From the NCBI GenBank assembly GCA_012934845.2, contig WNNJ02003493.1, positions 152,491-216,490 of the forward strand: a DNA stretch of 64,000 nt. Reading direction: 5' to 3'. The stretch's first letter is position 1, and each line of letters begins with the position of its first letter. Shown one piece after another: positions 12,491 to 24,249 of the stretch. Position numbers and translations under genes: made by a program. Under the pieces are notes generated by a model. It worked only from the letters and a program-made list of their open reading frames with translations. It did no database searches and was not told where the DNA came from. The DNA is from Pomphorhynchus laevis (lineage: Eukaryota; Acanthocephala; Palaeacanthocephala; Echinorhynchida; Pomphorhynchidae).

Positions 12491-14005
12491 TTTAAAAGCT
12501 AATGACATTGACAGCTCAAGGTCAACGCTAACTAACGTTGACGACATTCTATATCGTTGTATTAGGATTACCGTCATTCAACGAAGTTAAATCTAGAAGT
12601 TAAATACGCACATATTATGTACTAAAATTAAGAATTTTCTCAAGATAGAGTGAGACCATTCTGTATGAATTACGTTAGTAATCGTTTAAGCCAGACGCGG
12701 CGAAACAACGAATATTAAAAAAGTATTAAATAAATATTAAATAAGCTACAAAACGGCCGGGTTGCTGGTATTAATTAATGTCAGATACTTTAAAAGCCAC
12801 AGTGTTTGAAGTTAAAGAAATAAAATCACTTAAGTGATTAATGTTTTTAAAAATATATTGTAGAAAAATAAATATAAAAACGTAAATATTTTAATTTTAT
12901 ATTAATATATTAATCTTATATTAATCAATTCATCTACAATCAATCGATGCTTAATTCGCTAATTAATCATTGATTGACAAACTTTGAAATACAGGAAATT
13001 TGCTTCCACAAAAGGTACTTTGCTCTTAATATGCTATCTATAAAAAATACGAAACACCACACTTTTTTTGACAAGTTGTTTTCTTTTTTCGATCAAAACA
13101 AAACATAATGTTCTAAGTTTTCAGTAAATATTAAAAGTTAATTTATGTTGTCCCTTGATCCCAGTTCTGTTCATAATTTTCATAAATAGAATATCGAGAC
13201 AGGTAACTTTGACGATAATGGGATTCTAACTTGGTTTCGTCAATATATTATCACTGCTTTTGCATACCGATTTTGTATTTTTTTCTAATAAGAGAATTAT
13301 GGGTTATCGATTCAATATCAAGATGTTTGTCTGTGAATCGAACTTTTAAAAATCGTCTTACTTCTCAAATTGTTTACTGTGCTAATCTGAGTGGAAAACA
13401 ATAATTTTCTGTAAATATGAATAAATATACGAATTAATATATTTATATTTGCCCAGTATGAACAAATCTACTGAGATCATCTGAGGTACGCCTATATTAC
13501 GTTCCTGTCCATATTTCTAAACCAAACATAGCAGCAGGGATACATATAATGTATAGATGCCTGTATTGATATACCGATCTGCTTAGCTAATGCAGTTTAG
13601 ATATTCATCATGTGTATCTGTCAGGGTAAAGAATGAATTTAGCAGCAAAACTCGATTTACCAATCGATATTTTTATCGATCATCATTGATCATAATTTTG
13701 AGTAATAACGGACAAATAGGATTTTGTGTACAACCCATCGAAATGAGTTTTCTTTGCTACATTGCCGGAGTAATTCTTTGAGGTAAAATTCCGTTATTCA
13801 TGATAAATTCTTTAAAATCGACCTCTACGTTTCGACCATTATAAACTAGGTTTCTTATCCTTTCTTGATTGATTTTAATTGATCTGAAAAAGTTGCAAAT
13901 TAATATATTTAAAATAATATTGAACGAGCCATTCCTCGACAACCGGTGATTAGTGTGTATATTTTTTGATATTTTTTAATCGCGTGTTTTTCTTTAATTT
14001 TATAG
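12490..14005. other. DOCK intron, AT-rich, no gene seen
   Basis: The open frames at 13590-13942 on both strands lack motifs and overlap each other, so they are treated as chance. No repeat family of the window was recognised here. Confidence 0.35.
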
Positions 14006-14051
14006 GCAAAGCGAAATGCTGATACTGATGGGAACGATTTGAATAAAACAG
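14006..14051 (+). CDS. DOCK exon 5 (short linker)
   Basis: This 46-base exon sits between TTTTATAG and a GTAATT donor and codes for 'AKRNADTDGNDLNKT' plus one base. The phase fits exon 4 before it and exon 6 after it. It is a hydrophilic linker, so the call rests on splice sites and phase, not on similarity. Two fossil or repeat-rich stretches fill the 6.1-kb intron before it. Confidence 0.6.
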
Positions 14052-14414
14052 GTAATTTTTTATTTTTCCAATGAATTTATTTACGATGAAATTTGGACAT
14101 TTTAATTATTGAATTCAACACTTGTTGAATTTAATTTGCATTTAATTGTTGAATTAAACGGGATTTTGATGTGTAACTGCCAAACTTTAGGCAAGTCACA
14201 TCATAAAAAATATCATTAAAAATTGCAAACATTAGAAGGAAATATAATATATTTATAATAATTTATAAATATAAATTATTATAAATATATTATATTTAAA
14301 TATTATATTATATTGTATAATATTGTAATATTATATTACAATATTAACGGTTTTATATCACGTTCTGTCGCGATGCCGAACATGTATTACATCTTTGATT
14401 ATTTATTTAAAAAT

Positions 14415-15365
14415 TTGTTTTTTTGTAAATTTAAATATGTCATCTTTACGATATAAATTAATATTAGTTTTAGTTAATGTTAATTTAATTATTAGTTTTA
14501 GTTTTTAAACAGTTATGAAGAATCTTATATAAGCATAGAAACAAGTCAGCTATAATTGGGCTACTATTACCACCCATCGAAACACCTTTTATTTGTCTAA
14601 ATATAGATGTCCCTACCTTTAAGGATTAGAGGTCATCAGGAGGAAATGCTATGTTATCAGGTTGCGGAACCTATTACTCTGACCAACATATCAGCGGGGT
14701 CAAATACGTCTTAAGGATGTATTTCATCTGATGAAATTTGATTATATAGTATCTTATTCTAATACAAAGTATATTATTTATTATCCATCCATAAAAAATT
14801 TTTGCTAATGATTTTAAATATATTTTTAATATTATTGTGTTGATTTATATATTTTACAATTTTCTGCCTGATTTTATTTTTATAGTAACTTAGTTTAAAA
14901 TATGTATCTATTAAATTATTTAAATGATTTTGAAGAAAGCCAATATCATTACATATTGTTGCAATTCTTAAAATTTCATTATTTAATGTATTATATTTTA
15001 TATTATATGGTATGCATGAATGATCATGCAAAAATATGTTTCTTGTAAATTTAAATATGTCATCTTTACGATATAAATTAAAAGTAGTTTTAGTTAATGT
15101 TAATTTAATGTTCATTTTAATATATATACCTTCTTTATCATTAATATTGGTTTTATTAAGAATAAGGCTTTCTGGATAAATTTGTTCGCCTATTTAATAA
15201 ACATTATTAGAATTAAATACACATATATCATCAATGTATCGAAACATATATTTCATATATTTATATTGTTTAGATTTAGTTTTTACACAGTAATGAACAA
15301 ATTCATATTCTATAAAGCTTAAAAACAAGTCAGCTATAATTATGCTACTATTACTTAATATTAAA
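14415..15365 (-). mobile_element. Penelope-like family A, one copy with a second fragment
   Basis: On the minus strand from 15365: RT palm ('MFRYIDD' type text at about 15240-15210), then a 113-codon open frame (15115-14774) covering the RT thumb, with 'TTFNLYRKDDIFKFTRNI' and 'YNTLNNEILRIATICND'. The tail follows at 14760-14620 with GTTGCGGAACC and ACATATCAGCGGGG in plus-strand text. Beyond it (14630-14415) lies part of another copy that begins inside the RT and includes CACCCATCGAAACACC, the B-motif region. A GIY-YIG domain is not seen in this family. Confidence 0.8.
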
Positions 15366-15719
15366 ATAGAATTTGATTAATCATCATTGTATTATATAAT
15401 TGAGAAGTTATTCAGTTTCGTTATTTTAGTTATTGAATACTCCATAGTAAATTAAACGTTTATCTTATGTAACGCCAAATACATAAGGTAAATAAAATCC
15501 ATTTCAGTATACCGTAGTATGCAAATGATTTGCACTAAAATAGACATCAAACCGAATATTGTCTGTGATATTTTAAATAGGAACGTTCTATTTAAAACGT
15601 TATATAGATTAATATAGAAATTATAAAATATCCGTGGTTCAATTCAACAAATAGATATGTTAATCAGCAAACATTTTCCAAGTAATTTGAATAGTTTCTA
15701 ATCTAAATTTCTTCATTTC

Positions 15720-16010
15720 GAAATTTTCTTCATTTTATTCAAGTTAAATACAACTCTTTCATCAATATATCGAAGCATATATTTCATATCTTTATATAAT
15801 TTAGATTTATTTTTTAAACAGTTATGAACAAATTCATATTCTATAAAGCTTAGTCACCTGGTTTAAAATATGCATCTATTAAACTATTTAATTGATTTTG
15901 AATAGTTTAATTAATTTAATTTGAATAGTTACTTGGTGCCGCAATTTTTAAAATTTCATTATTTAATGAATAGATAAAGCTTTAAAATAAGTCAGCTATA
16001 ACTCGGCAAT
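15720..16010 (-). mobile_element. Penelope-like family A fragment
   Basis: Short, rearranged minus-strand pieces of the RT: the YIDD region at about 15745-15790, the 'FIEYEFVHN' region at 15790-15850, then thumb text (TTTAAAATATGCATCTATTA) joined out of order. Confidence 0.6.
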
Positions 16011-16937
16011 AACTTGATAATAAGTTATAACATTTAAAAACAATAACTTGAAACATCTTATTATAATTTTAAACTTTACTAATTATAATATTATAATGAT
16101 ATTATATAAATATTAAATTCACAACAGATTTTTTTCTCAGTTTATTGCTACTATATTCAATTCATTTCATGTTATTGTATCTTATAAACAAGCTTTCGTA
16201 ATATCCTAACTTTTACAAGAATTAAATTTACTAAGAATTTGCTTGACCAATTTCAAGTTTTTTCATCAAACGTTTGATGAATATTTATCAACACGAATTA
16301 GTAATCCAATGTCATTTTAATCTGTACATTATATTTTCTTAGTTACTCATTCATAATTCATTCACATACAATGTAACTCTTTCTTGTTAGATATTAGGTA
16401 AACTAATTTCTCCTATAAGAAAGTTAACTTCAACCCTTTACAGCCTTCACAGAAATGCACACTTTTCACATGAAAGCTCATTGATTGTTATTGATCTGCT
16501 TACAGTATTAATTAAGGTATGCAATTTTAGACGAACTTTTTATCCTCTGAAATAAACGTATATGATAAGTAAACTTATATGATATCAACAATATATCTTC
16601 TACAGTGAAATATAGAAGAATATCTATATGCTTTTCTCAGCTGATTGCTGAGAAAAACTCTAGCAATTTAAAAAACTATCAATAATGCTAAGCACGGAAG
16701 AATTCAGTCAATTTTTTAAAATATGTACTTTATTGTTTTTATGAGTCATTTGTTACGCGGATAAGGTTGCATTTAAATTAGACGATAGTTTTTAAATTTC
16801 AAAATGCTTTTAGTAATCTTATGATTAATTGTTAAACATGAACCGTGATATTAATGTCGATTTGGTAGTTTGACAATTTAAGATATGAAATCACACATAT
16901 TGTGGTAAACATGATTTCATTTTTGTTTAATTTGCAG

Positions 16938-16981
16938 AATCTATAAAATTAGAAAATGTGAAAATTATTGATGATATTGAT
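16938..16981 (+). CDS. DOCK exon 6 (end uncertain)
   Basis: The exon opens after a good acceptor (TTTAATTTGCAG) and completes the codon begun in exon 5, giving 'ESIKLENVKIIDDID'. The end is ambiguous: GTTATA at 16982 and GTGAAA at 16958 both keep phase 0, as exon 7 requires, and neither is a strong donor. The longer form is given. Confidence 0.5.
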
Positions 16982-17142
16982 GTTATAATATTATATTAAT
17001 AATATTGATGATATTGTTATTGATTATAGAAGATATTCACCTTTTGTATTACCTAATCTGGTTGTTATTGTATTGTCATTCTGTGATATGTTTAGCTCAA
17101 ATTTAATGATACTTCCACGTCTAAACTAATATTTCCGTTTAG

Positions 17143-17287
17143 GTATTCAGAACATCTACTACGAATGTAACTCAATCTTTATTACATGATATATTTCGTA
17201 TAAATGCTAAACTGCTATGCACTACTCAAAGCTCACATGTGTACTTGTCGGCCATGATGTTGCTGAAATCTATAAGTGGAGAGGCAA
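17143..17287 (+). CDS. DOCK exon 7
   Basis: The exon has 48 codons plus one base, with acceptor CCGTTTAG and donor A|GTGTAT. 'LLHDIFRINAKLL' and 'YLSAMMLLKSISGE' line up with the vertebrate DOCK7 segment 'LIILDTLEIVVQTV' and 'ILGGVLKVLLHSMACN'. A classic GC-type donor (AG|GCAAGT at 17284) lies four bases upstream, but using it would break the phase with exon 8. Confidence 0.82.
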
Positions 17288-17481
17288 GTGTATTTTATCA
17301 ATGATAGTTTCTCTAAATTTAAATATCAAAATATTATCAAGCACTTATTATGAAATAAGCAAGGTGTTTTTGGCCAAGAGATGCAATGCCTAGCTGTTTA
17401 TTAATTTAAGTATCTTAAATAATATTATAATAAATAACTTTAACAATAAATTCTTCAATAAATACGGTAGCCAGTAAACAT

Positions 17482-17522
17482 TAGTAAGCATGATCACTTG
17501 AAACAAGTGATCATGCTTACTA
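17482..17522. repeat. Perfect hairpin, 19-base arms
   Basis: The arms are TAGTAAGCATGATCACTTG (17482-17500) and its exact complement (17504-17522) around a 3-base loop, AAA. It lies in the short intron between DOCK exons 7 and 8. The loop is too small for a typical microRNA precursor. A fold-back copying error is one likely origin. Confidence 0.8.
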
Positions 17523-17569
17523 CAAGTCTTTTTATGTGATCATGTGATTTCTTTTGAGATTCGTTTTAG

Positions 17570-17616
17570 ACTCTGTCTCATGTTTTCAATTGCTCGATTG
17601 GAATCTATACTTATCG
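17570..17616 (+). CDS. DOCK exon 8 (47-base mini-exon)
   Basis: This very short exon lies between TTCGTTTTAG and G|GTTTTT. Two bases complete a codon with the last base of exon 7, then 'SVSCFQLLDWNLYLS' follows. It fills the gap between exons 7 and 9 at the right length: vertebrate DOCK7 has 'YLQHCFATQRALVSKF' here. Phase, length and the 'CF-x-L' pattern agree, so it is accepted despite its size. Confidence 0.72.
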
Positions 17617-18335
17617 GTTTTTTTAAATACTATTTAATCAATACTTATCGTGTTGTGACTTCGTGTGATTCACAGCAGACACTTTATATTCAAACTAGTA
17701 ATTTAGAATATTTCCTGTCTTACTATGTCGAGTATATTTTTGTGATCCAGTCGTACCCGTACTTTGACGATTTGCAGTTTAATGTTTTTTAAATTGAATG
17801 ATCATAATTGAATGGGACAATTGACTAAACACACAAATGCCAAATAAGAACCGTTCAAAATAAAAAAAAATATTAAATTATCTGTAGCCAGTTTATTCGA
17901 TACTAAATTCTGTTAATTCTAATCGAAAAATACATCAACACATCATCGAATCACAAATTTAATTTTAAATTTGACAGATCAGTTTCTTGTGGACTAACTT
18001 TTGTGTTTATGAATTTCATTAGATTGAGACTGATGACGATTCTGTTGTCCGATTGATGGGATCAATCGAACGTCAGATTTTAAAAATCTACATTAATGCC
18101 TCGCCTCCGACAATCTGCAGGGTCAAATTCTTAGTTAATAATATAGAGCGGTGATCAAATGTGGTTATATTTGAATTGTGAAGATTTCTCAAGTGTTAAA
18201 TAAGCTAATTGTGTGTACAATGTCTTCACAATGCTGAGCTCCCTAAAGTTTCAATCAATTTCTATCAAGTAGTCTTGATAAAATTGGCTATAAATTCTAT
18301 TTTGTTGATAGACGATTCAAATTTTTTAGTGCCAT

Positions 18336-18360
18336 AATTTCGATTGTCTCAATCGAAATT
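18336..18360. repeat. Perfect hairpin, 11-base arms
   Basis: AATTTCGATTG, loop TCT, CAATCGAAATT. It shares the CGATTG/CAATCG core with the hairpins at 18040-18077 and 18701-18737. Confidence 0.7.
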
Positions 18361-18700
18361 ACACTTTCATCATTATCTCAAGCATCTAATTGTGCACCTA
18401 AAAATTGTATTTCTTCTCCAGACGTTTATGAAGGTCAACATGAAGGTTTTTATTAATTAACGAACAAATAAACAAATAATTAAACTTAAAGGCAAATTAT
18501 CAAAACAATCATCTTTTAATAAAACCAATGAATGAATAAAATCAATGAATGGAGAACTTATATCCCCTTGTTAAATATATTTAATATATAGGCATTATAA
18601 TGATAATGTACGTGGGATTTTGAGATCGAACACATATGAACCTCACTAGAGAATTGAGTAAAATGCTAATATCTGCATTGAATGATTAATGTTAAACGAT

Positions 18701-18737
18701 TCTGTTGTTCGATTGATGAGATCAATCGAACAACAGA
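18701..18737. repeat. Perfect hairpin, 17-base arms
   Basis: TCTGTTGTTCGATTGAT, loop GAG, and the exact complement. A closely related but imperfect version lies at 18041-18077 (TCTGTTGTCCGATTGAT, loop GGG), so the motif occurs twice about 660 bases apart. Confidence 0.75.
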
Positions 18738-18897
18738 TCAATTAAATGATTAATCAAATTAATCTGCATTTATTGTGTAAATTCTAGAGAAAGCTTTGAC
18801 CTGTATTTAAATCCATTATAAGCAATCAATCAAGTTGATATTATTAATCTCTAATTATATGTTGTTCATAAAAATATAAATTCTTAGATAGGGAGAT

Positions 18898-19021
18898 TGA
18901 CTCTGAATTAATTATGCCGAACAGTAAAATGAGTACGTATGAAGCAAAATTAGAATTATGTCAATTATTACACATAATGCAAAATGAAGGAGGTCATTTA
19001 TCTTCTTTGGCCCTTATCTTG
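18898..19021 (+). other. Orphan open segment, exon-like
   Basis: After TTCTTAG an open frame reads 'IDSELIMPNSKMSTYEAKLE' and continues with 'LCQLLHIMQNEGGHL' before a stop at about 19022. Composition is protein-like, but DOCK exons 8 and 9 join without it and it resembles no family I know. It may be a fragment of an inserted element or an alternative exon. Confidence 0.25.
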
Positions 19022-20027
19022 TGATTCACTAATGACGATTCCTCAGTTAATACGTTGATGATGTAGATGACGATGAATCTTAAGCGTTTTCCACTTTTAT
19101 CTAGACTGATGATACCATTGCATGAATTAATATTAATTTAATGAAAATTAGTGTTGATTAAGGAAGTAATTTTATAAAAATATGGTAATTTTTAAAAAAT
19201 TTCAATATTTCGATAGCTCTTGTTATCATCAGTAAATGATGTTAAAATGAAGTAAAATGCTACTTGAAAAAAATGATTTATAAAAATAAATGTAAAATTT
19301 TTTACATAAAATGTTATGTATTAATCTCTCAAGGGTCTCTTCAATTAAAAAAAAACAATATGAAAATCACTCACATACAAAACAAATTAAGCCATATTTT
19401 TAATATACATATTTTTAATACTGAGTTCGTCAACTACTAACTTTTACTTTGTAAATATTTATTTTAACATAAAATACCAAGAATTTAGGTTTTATATCTT
19501 CTTCTATTGAAGATATTTATAGATATCTTCTATAGAAAATTAAATATATTATTCAATAAAAGATATTTATAGAAGATATTTTTGCTACTTATAGAAGACA
19601 CAAGTTGTCATTCTGATTACATATTTTGTAAAGATAGATTCAACTTTTTATTTAAAGAATTAAAACTTTAACTTTACGGCAAGCAAAATAGGTAATTGTT
19701 GAAAAAATTGAGCTAATTCTGTCGTTGCTGGTATTTCTCTAGTTTTAGCATTCAAGGATTTAGTAGAATACTGAATCCGCCATTGTATCATCGACTTAAT
19801 GTCGTTGGCTTTGATCTTATTTCTTTAAATTATATAAATTATAGTACAAAAATCGTCGAAAGAAAAAAGTGGCAATTTCTATTTTTGAGATATACTTTTT
19901 TCAAAAGCCAAGCTGTAGCCTAACTATTCTGAGGAACAGTTTGGCGTCTTAACTTGAAACAGTGTTTGACCGAAACGTTGTATAAAAATATACCAATATA
20001 AAATATTGTATATACAAAAATAGTACC

Positions 20028-20064
20028 TCCACACGAGAGGTACTATTCGTACCTCTCGTGTGGA
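20028..20064. repeat. Perfect hairpin, 16-base arms
   Basis: TCCACACGAGAGGTAC (20028-20043), loop TATTC, GTACCTCTCGTGTGGA. It is far richer in GC than its surroundings. Confidence 0.78.
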
Positions 20065-20234
20065 TAATTAATTGTTTAATTAATTATAAAGTTCTTAATG
20101 ATTCACTCCAAATATTGAAATTATAATTAGTTTGAAAATTGATTGATCAAATAATCTTTCAAATAAAAATAAAGTTGTGATGCCCGTTTTTTATTTAATT
20201 TTTATTTTGTTTTAGAATTTACTGTTTTGTTTAG

Positions 20235-20390
20235 TTTATCGATTTATATGCAAATGATGAAATACCTAACTTTGCTCATGAGCTATTTTATAATTTACTG
20301 TTTCTTTGTGCAAGAAGGAACAGCATTTTAAGAGAATGCGCTGTCTCATTAATCGTACAGATATTGTTACATAATTACAAGATTGATGAT
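20235..20390 (+). CDS. DOCK exon 9
   Basis: The exon has 52 codons in phase 0 to 0, between TTTTGTTTAG and a GTAAGT donor. 'FIDLYANDEIPNFAHELF' followed by 'RECAVSLIVQILLHNYKI' matches vertebrate DOCK6/7 'FPELLFEEETEQCADLCL' and 'SHASASLYLLMRQNFEI' residue by residue in length. In other DOCK proteins the next segment begins 'NFARVKMQVTMSL'; no convincing exon for it was found before 31716. Confidence 0.9.
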
Positions 20391-20489
20391 GTAAGTTGTT
20401 GGTTACATATAATATTATGTTTGTCTATTTAATCTTATGGTTGCCTATAATTTAGATATTTTGTACATTCAGAAGTAATTAGATTTGTA

Positions 20490-21065
20490 TTAGAAGTAAT
20501 GAGATTAGAAGTAATCAGAAGGAATTGCTATGTTATCAGGCTTCAAATCCTATTCATCAACCCACCATAGCTGGGTTGATGAATAGGTTGTATTAAGTAC
20601 AACCTATTAAATACATTCTAATGATGTATTTCCTAATAAAAATTGTTTTTTAGTGTATCTTATGATTAAATTTATATTATTGTGTTGATTTATATATTTT
20701 ACTATTTTTGGTTTGATGGTATTTTATAGTAGTAACCTAGTTTAAAATATGTATCTATTAAATTATTTAAATGATTTTGAAGAAAGCCAATATCATTACA
20801 TATTGTTGCAATTCTTAAAATTTCATTATTTAATGTATTATATTTTATATTATATGGTATGCATGAATGCTCATGCAAAAATATGTTTCTTGTAAATTTA
20901 AATATGTCATCTTTACGATATAAATTAAAAGTAGTTTTAGTTAATGTTAATTTAATGTTCATATCTAGATATACACCTTCTTTATCATCAATATTGGTTT
21001 TAAGAATGAGGTTACCTGGATGAATTTGTTCTTCATCAGGAAGAACTGCTATGTTATCAGGTTTC
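20490..21065 (-). mobile_element. Penelope-like family A copy
   Basis: A minus-strand open frame at 20962-20702 (86 codons) carries the RT thumb: 'TTFNLYRKDDIFKFTRNI', then 'ICNDIGFLQNHLNNLIDTYF'. The tail follows at 20660-20500 but is altered, with an inserted inverted repeat (AATAGGTTGTACTTAATACA near 20600). A stub of another tail begins at about 21040-21065. Confidence 0.75.
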
Positions 21066-21243
21066 GGCCCCTAAATATGTTTCTAGATGGAGCAAAGTGG
21101 TAATACTTAAAATCAGCATTAAAACTATCATCTAAAATTTTATCTACGCGAATTCGTTTGATAACTAAATAACAATATCATAAAGTTTAGTTTTAAAAAG
21201 GAATCTAAGTTTAACTACTTCATTAACATAACACATTCAAAAT

Positions 21244-21809
21244 ATGAAGAAAAATAAGACGAAGTTAGTACAGAATTCTGTAGCCAGCTATAATACAGAC
21301 AAATTGGACGAAGCCAAATTATACCAAGAGAAGATTTATATTAAGGTTACCAATGCATGGCTACAAAACAGTACATTTATTTACATTTTTTCTTTTACAT
21401 TTTTTTACGTTCTTTATTTTCGGATTAAAATTTGTTGTTGGGGACCGAATATTCATGAAATTCCAACTAATTGCATATGTAAATATTGCAAGTGTTTATG
21501 CAATAGCCTTATGCATGCATTAAGTTGTTATTATTTGTCAGCAAAAGGATTGATGTTTTTAGATGCTTTACAATTTGAAAAGTTATGTATCTTTTTTTCT
21601 TTTGCTCGTTCTTTTTTACGTTTTTTATTTTCGGATTTGAGACTTATGGCTTAGATTTAAGAACTGTAAGTGCTAAACATGCTTTTATATCTGTTTTTAT
21701 AGGATTTTCAATGTTGAATGTATTTCTACCAACACCGCAAGGTGGCAATGCAGACTTTTTAATTGAAAAAATCTCTCAGAAAAAACATTTTATGAATTAT
21801 AAAATGTAA
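21244..21809 (+). CDS. Unrecognised open frames, two overlapping segments
   Basis: A 136-codon frame (21244-21654) begins 'MKKNKTKLVQNSVASYNTD' and has two hydrophobic stretches separated by a cysteine-rich piece ('CICKYCKCLCN'). A second frame (21585-21809) overlaps it and ends 'GNADFLIEKISQKKHFMNY'. A T-rich motif ending TTTTATTTTCGG is repeated at about 21400 and 21610, so the membrane-like stretches partly come from repeated T-rich DNA. A GTAAGT lies at 21666. No family was recognised; this may be part of a spliced gene or chance. Confidence 0.25.
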
Positions 21810-22259
21810 TATTTATTAAATATCCAATTTGCATCTCATTTGACGTATGCTCATGTACGAATAACAACTATTTTTTATTTCGTTATCATTGACGAATGAA
21901 CGATATTTCCCTGACAATGGCGATATCTAATATAAGTTGTGCGTTATTTATATATCGCTGTAATTCATTAACAAATTAATAATTTATTTTCAATATTTTC
22001 TGTACTCTTAAAATCTATAAATTTTTATAAAAAATATCATTAATTTTAAACTTCATATAATTTATACAATGAAATTTCTACTCATTTCATTAAACGTTTT
22101 ATTTTTAATATTTCTGATTTGCTTAGAATTTAAATTATGATCGTGTTTTATAAAATTTGTGGCTTTTAGAAATTTGTCTTTACGAAATATCTATTATTGA
22201 CGCCAATTAGCACACTTGACAAACAACTTAGCAGCATCAATCAGCGAAATTCGTTATGC

Positions 22260-22450
22260 TTTAGTTTAAATGAGATTATTTCACAATGCGAGCAACATAA
22301 AGATCTAAGACGAAACTCGTTTTCGTTCCGTGTATGTAACAGAATTATAACAGAATTGTTATCTTTAAAGCATTTTATTAGTTAATATGAAATTATTTTA
22401 CAATGCGAGCAGCATAGAGATCTAAGATGAAACCCGTTTTCGTCTTAAAT
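22260..22450. repeat. Short direct duplication
   Basis: A block of about 55 bases containing ACAATGCGAGCA, AGATCTAAGA and CGTTTTCGT occurs at about 22270-22325 and again at 22388-22443 with a few changes. Confidence 0.65.
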
Positions 22451-22849
22451 TTTATGAAAAAAGAGCAAAGACGGGTTTGCAACTGCAAATATTCACCAAT
22501 CAGCATTAAGCGCAGGAGAATCTAGCGCGTTGTGCTACAAAATACACACCGTTGGCTACTGGATAATATAACTCGATAGCTACTCGATAACTACTTGTTC
22601 TCTTTGCAAGAGAACAATGAGTTATCGTTGCCTCAAATCACCGTCTAGCTTTCCTCCCAACTTTAATCCAGTTGTGGGGATTACAAGCTACTGATAAGAG
22701 TCAATTAGCTTGAAAAGGTGACTTTGTCATTTGCGACAATCTCATTGTTGTATTTCTTTCGTTTTGCTGTCATCCTGGTATAAATGATTCCACGAATACA
22801 GTTTTTCCATTTGAGGAAACTTACTGATATATTGATGCATAGCAGCAGT

Positions 22850-24240
22850 GAATCGTATATTAAATGATATTAATATCATTAATATCATTAAACTTACTGA
22901 TATATTGATAGTATAAAATAATATTATAATAAAAAATTATTATTAAAAATATTATTTTTAATAATATTTTTAATATTATTAAAAATTATATTAAGAAATA
23001 TAAGAAATTTTATTAAGAAAGACGTAGGGGCACACGATGATGAAGAGGACCACTCTTAATTATTAATATTATTATGAAAAATAATATTATTTCTGTAAAA
23101 ATGTCGAATAAAATAAATTATTTCTTGAATCGTTATTACCTAAGGATCAGTTAAACTTTCTGATCATTTATTGAATTATTTCAGTTGCTTCTTTGTTACA
23201 GCCTATATTTTATAAAAAATTTTGAATCAATATTTATAAATGCTTTGATTTGAATAAGATCCTTTACAAATTCTCTAAAAAATTGAAAAAATAGCGAAAC
23301 AATAGTTACAATGTGTAACCACAATACCGAAAGTCGGCTCGTGGAAGCAGTTTGCAAATTGGGTTACACCATACGTATTTATCCTCAATCAGTGATCAAA
23401 GCTGACTTTCAAATATTCTGAAGGTTTCCGTGATAAGTTTTGTGCCTTGTTCTAACTAGCCACAAAACTACCGGGGGTCACTTTCCAGAAAGCTTAACTT
23501 GAAACACTCCATCAAGACTTTTCCAAGACATATTTACAACTGGTCGTAGTCAATTCAATTGATTTTCATTGATTCACATGTCAATTATCAAGATTCACAT
23601 TGATAATCGAGCTCTTAATCTGGTCTATGGACTAAACTGGCAAAACAACGAAGGATCCTAATTTCAACAGCCATTATCCGAAACATGACTAGAAGTCATA
23701 TAATCTGTGGATAATTATCCAAAGATTATATCATGGCAGGAGTTAATCAAGACGAAAATTAAGTGCTAAATCAAAAGCTTTGCCCTTAGGCTCTGCTCAT
23801 TCTATACTTATTCAAATTTGTACAAACAACCCATTATTGCGTTTTAGGGACATATTTTGAGTTCATATTGTCACTCAAGAAAAACATACCCTTTTACAAC
23901 TGAACACTTTCACATGAGCTAACACCTTGTCTATTGTATCGGCTAACACCTATGTTATTATTTTATCTACTATTTTATCACATTAAACTTTGTCGAATGC
24001 TTTTGCGAGATCGAAAATGGTCTAAAAATGATATACATATGTAGACCATTTGTGCAAATTCCCAAAGCTGTTTGATTGAGTTAAAACAGTTTTGAACCAA
24101 AAACGTTTTTAGTTCTTTAAACTACTTGAAAATACAAAGAAAAAGTTATTTAATCAAGTTTTTACATCAAATTTTATAAATAAATAAAGATTTTCTTAAA
24201 CAAAATGAGTACATGAGGATATAAATAAAAGAAGAAAAAT
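22850..24240. other. Intron stretch without recognised gene
   Basis: It starts with an ATT/AAT-rich simple run (about 22860-23010). Around 23310-23500 the DNA is less AT-rich and reads 'VEAVCKLGYTIRIYPQS' in one plus frame before stops, perhaps an old transposon piece of unknown family. Nothing else is supported. Confidence 0.3.
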
Positions 24241-24249
24241 TTCATTATC

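Larger units (their letters stand above)
17617..20234. other. DOCK intron between exons 8 and 9
   Basis: AT-rich, holding the hairpins and the orphan segment listed separately. Nothing else is recognised; the open frame running over 17544-17792 overlaps exon 8 in another frame and is a shadow. Confidence 0.4.

Noticed and set aside
17284-17289. GC-AG donor for DOCK exon 7 (AG|GCAAGT)
   Set aside because: Using it breaks the phase with mini-exon 8; the ordinary GT four bases on keeps it.
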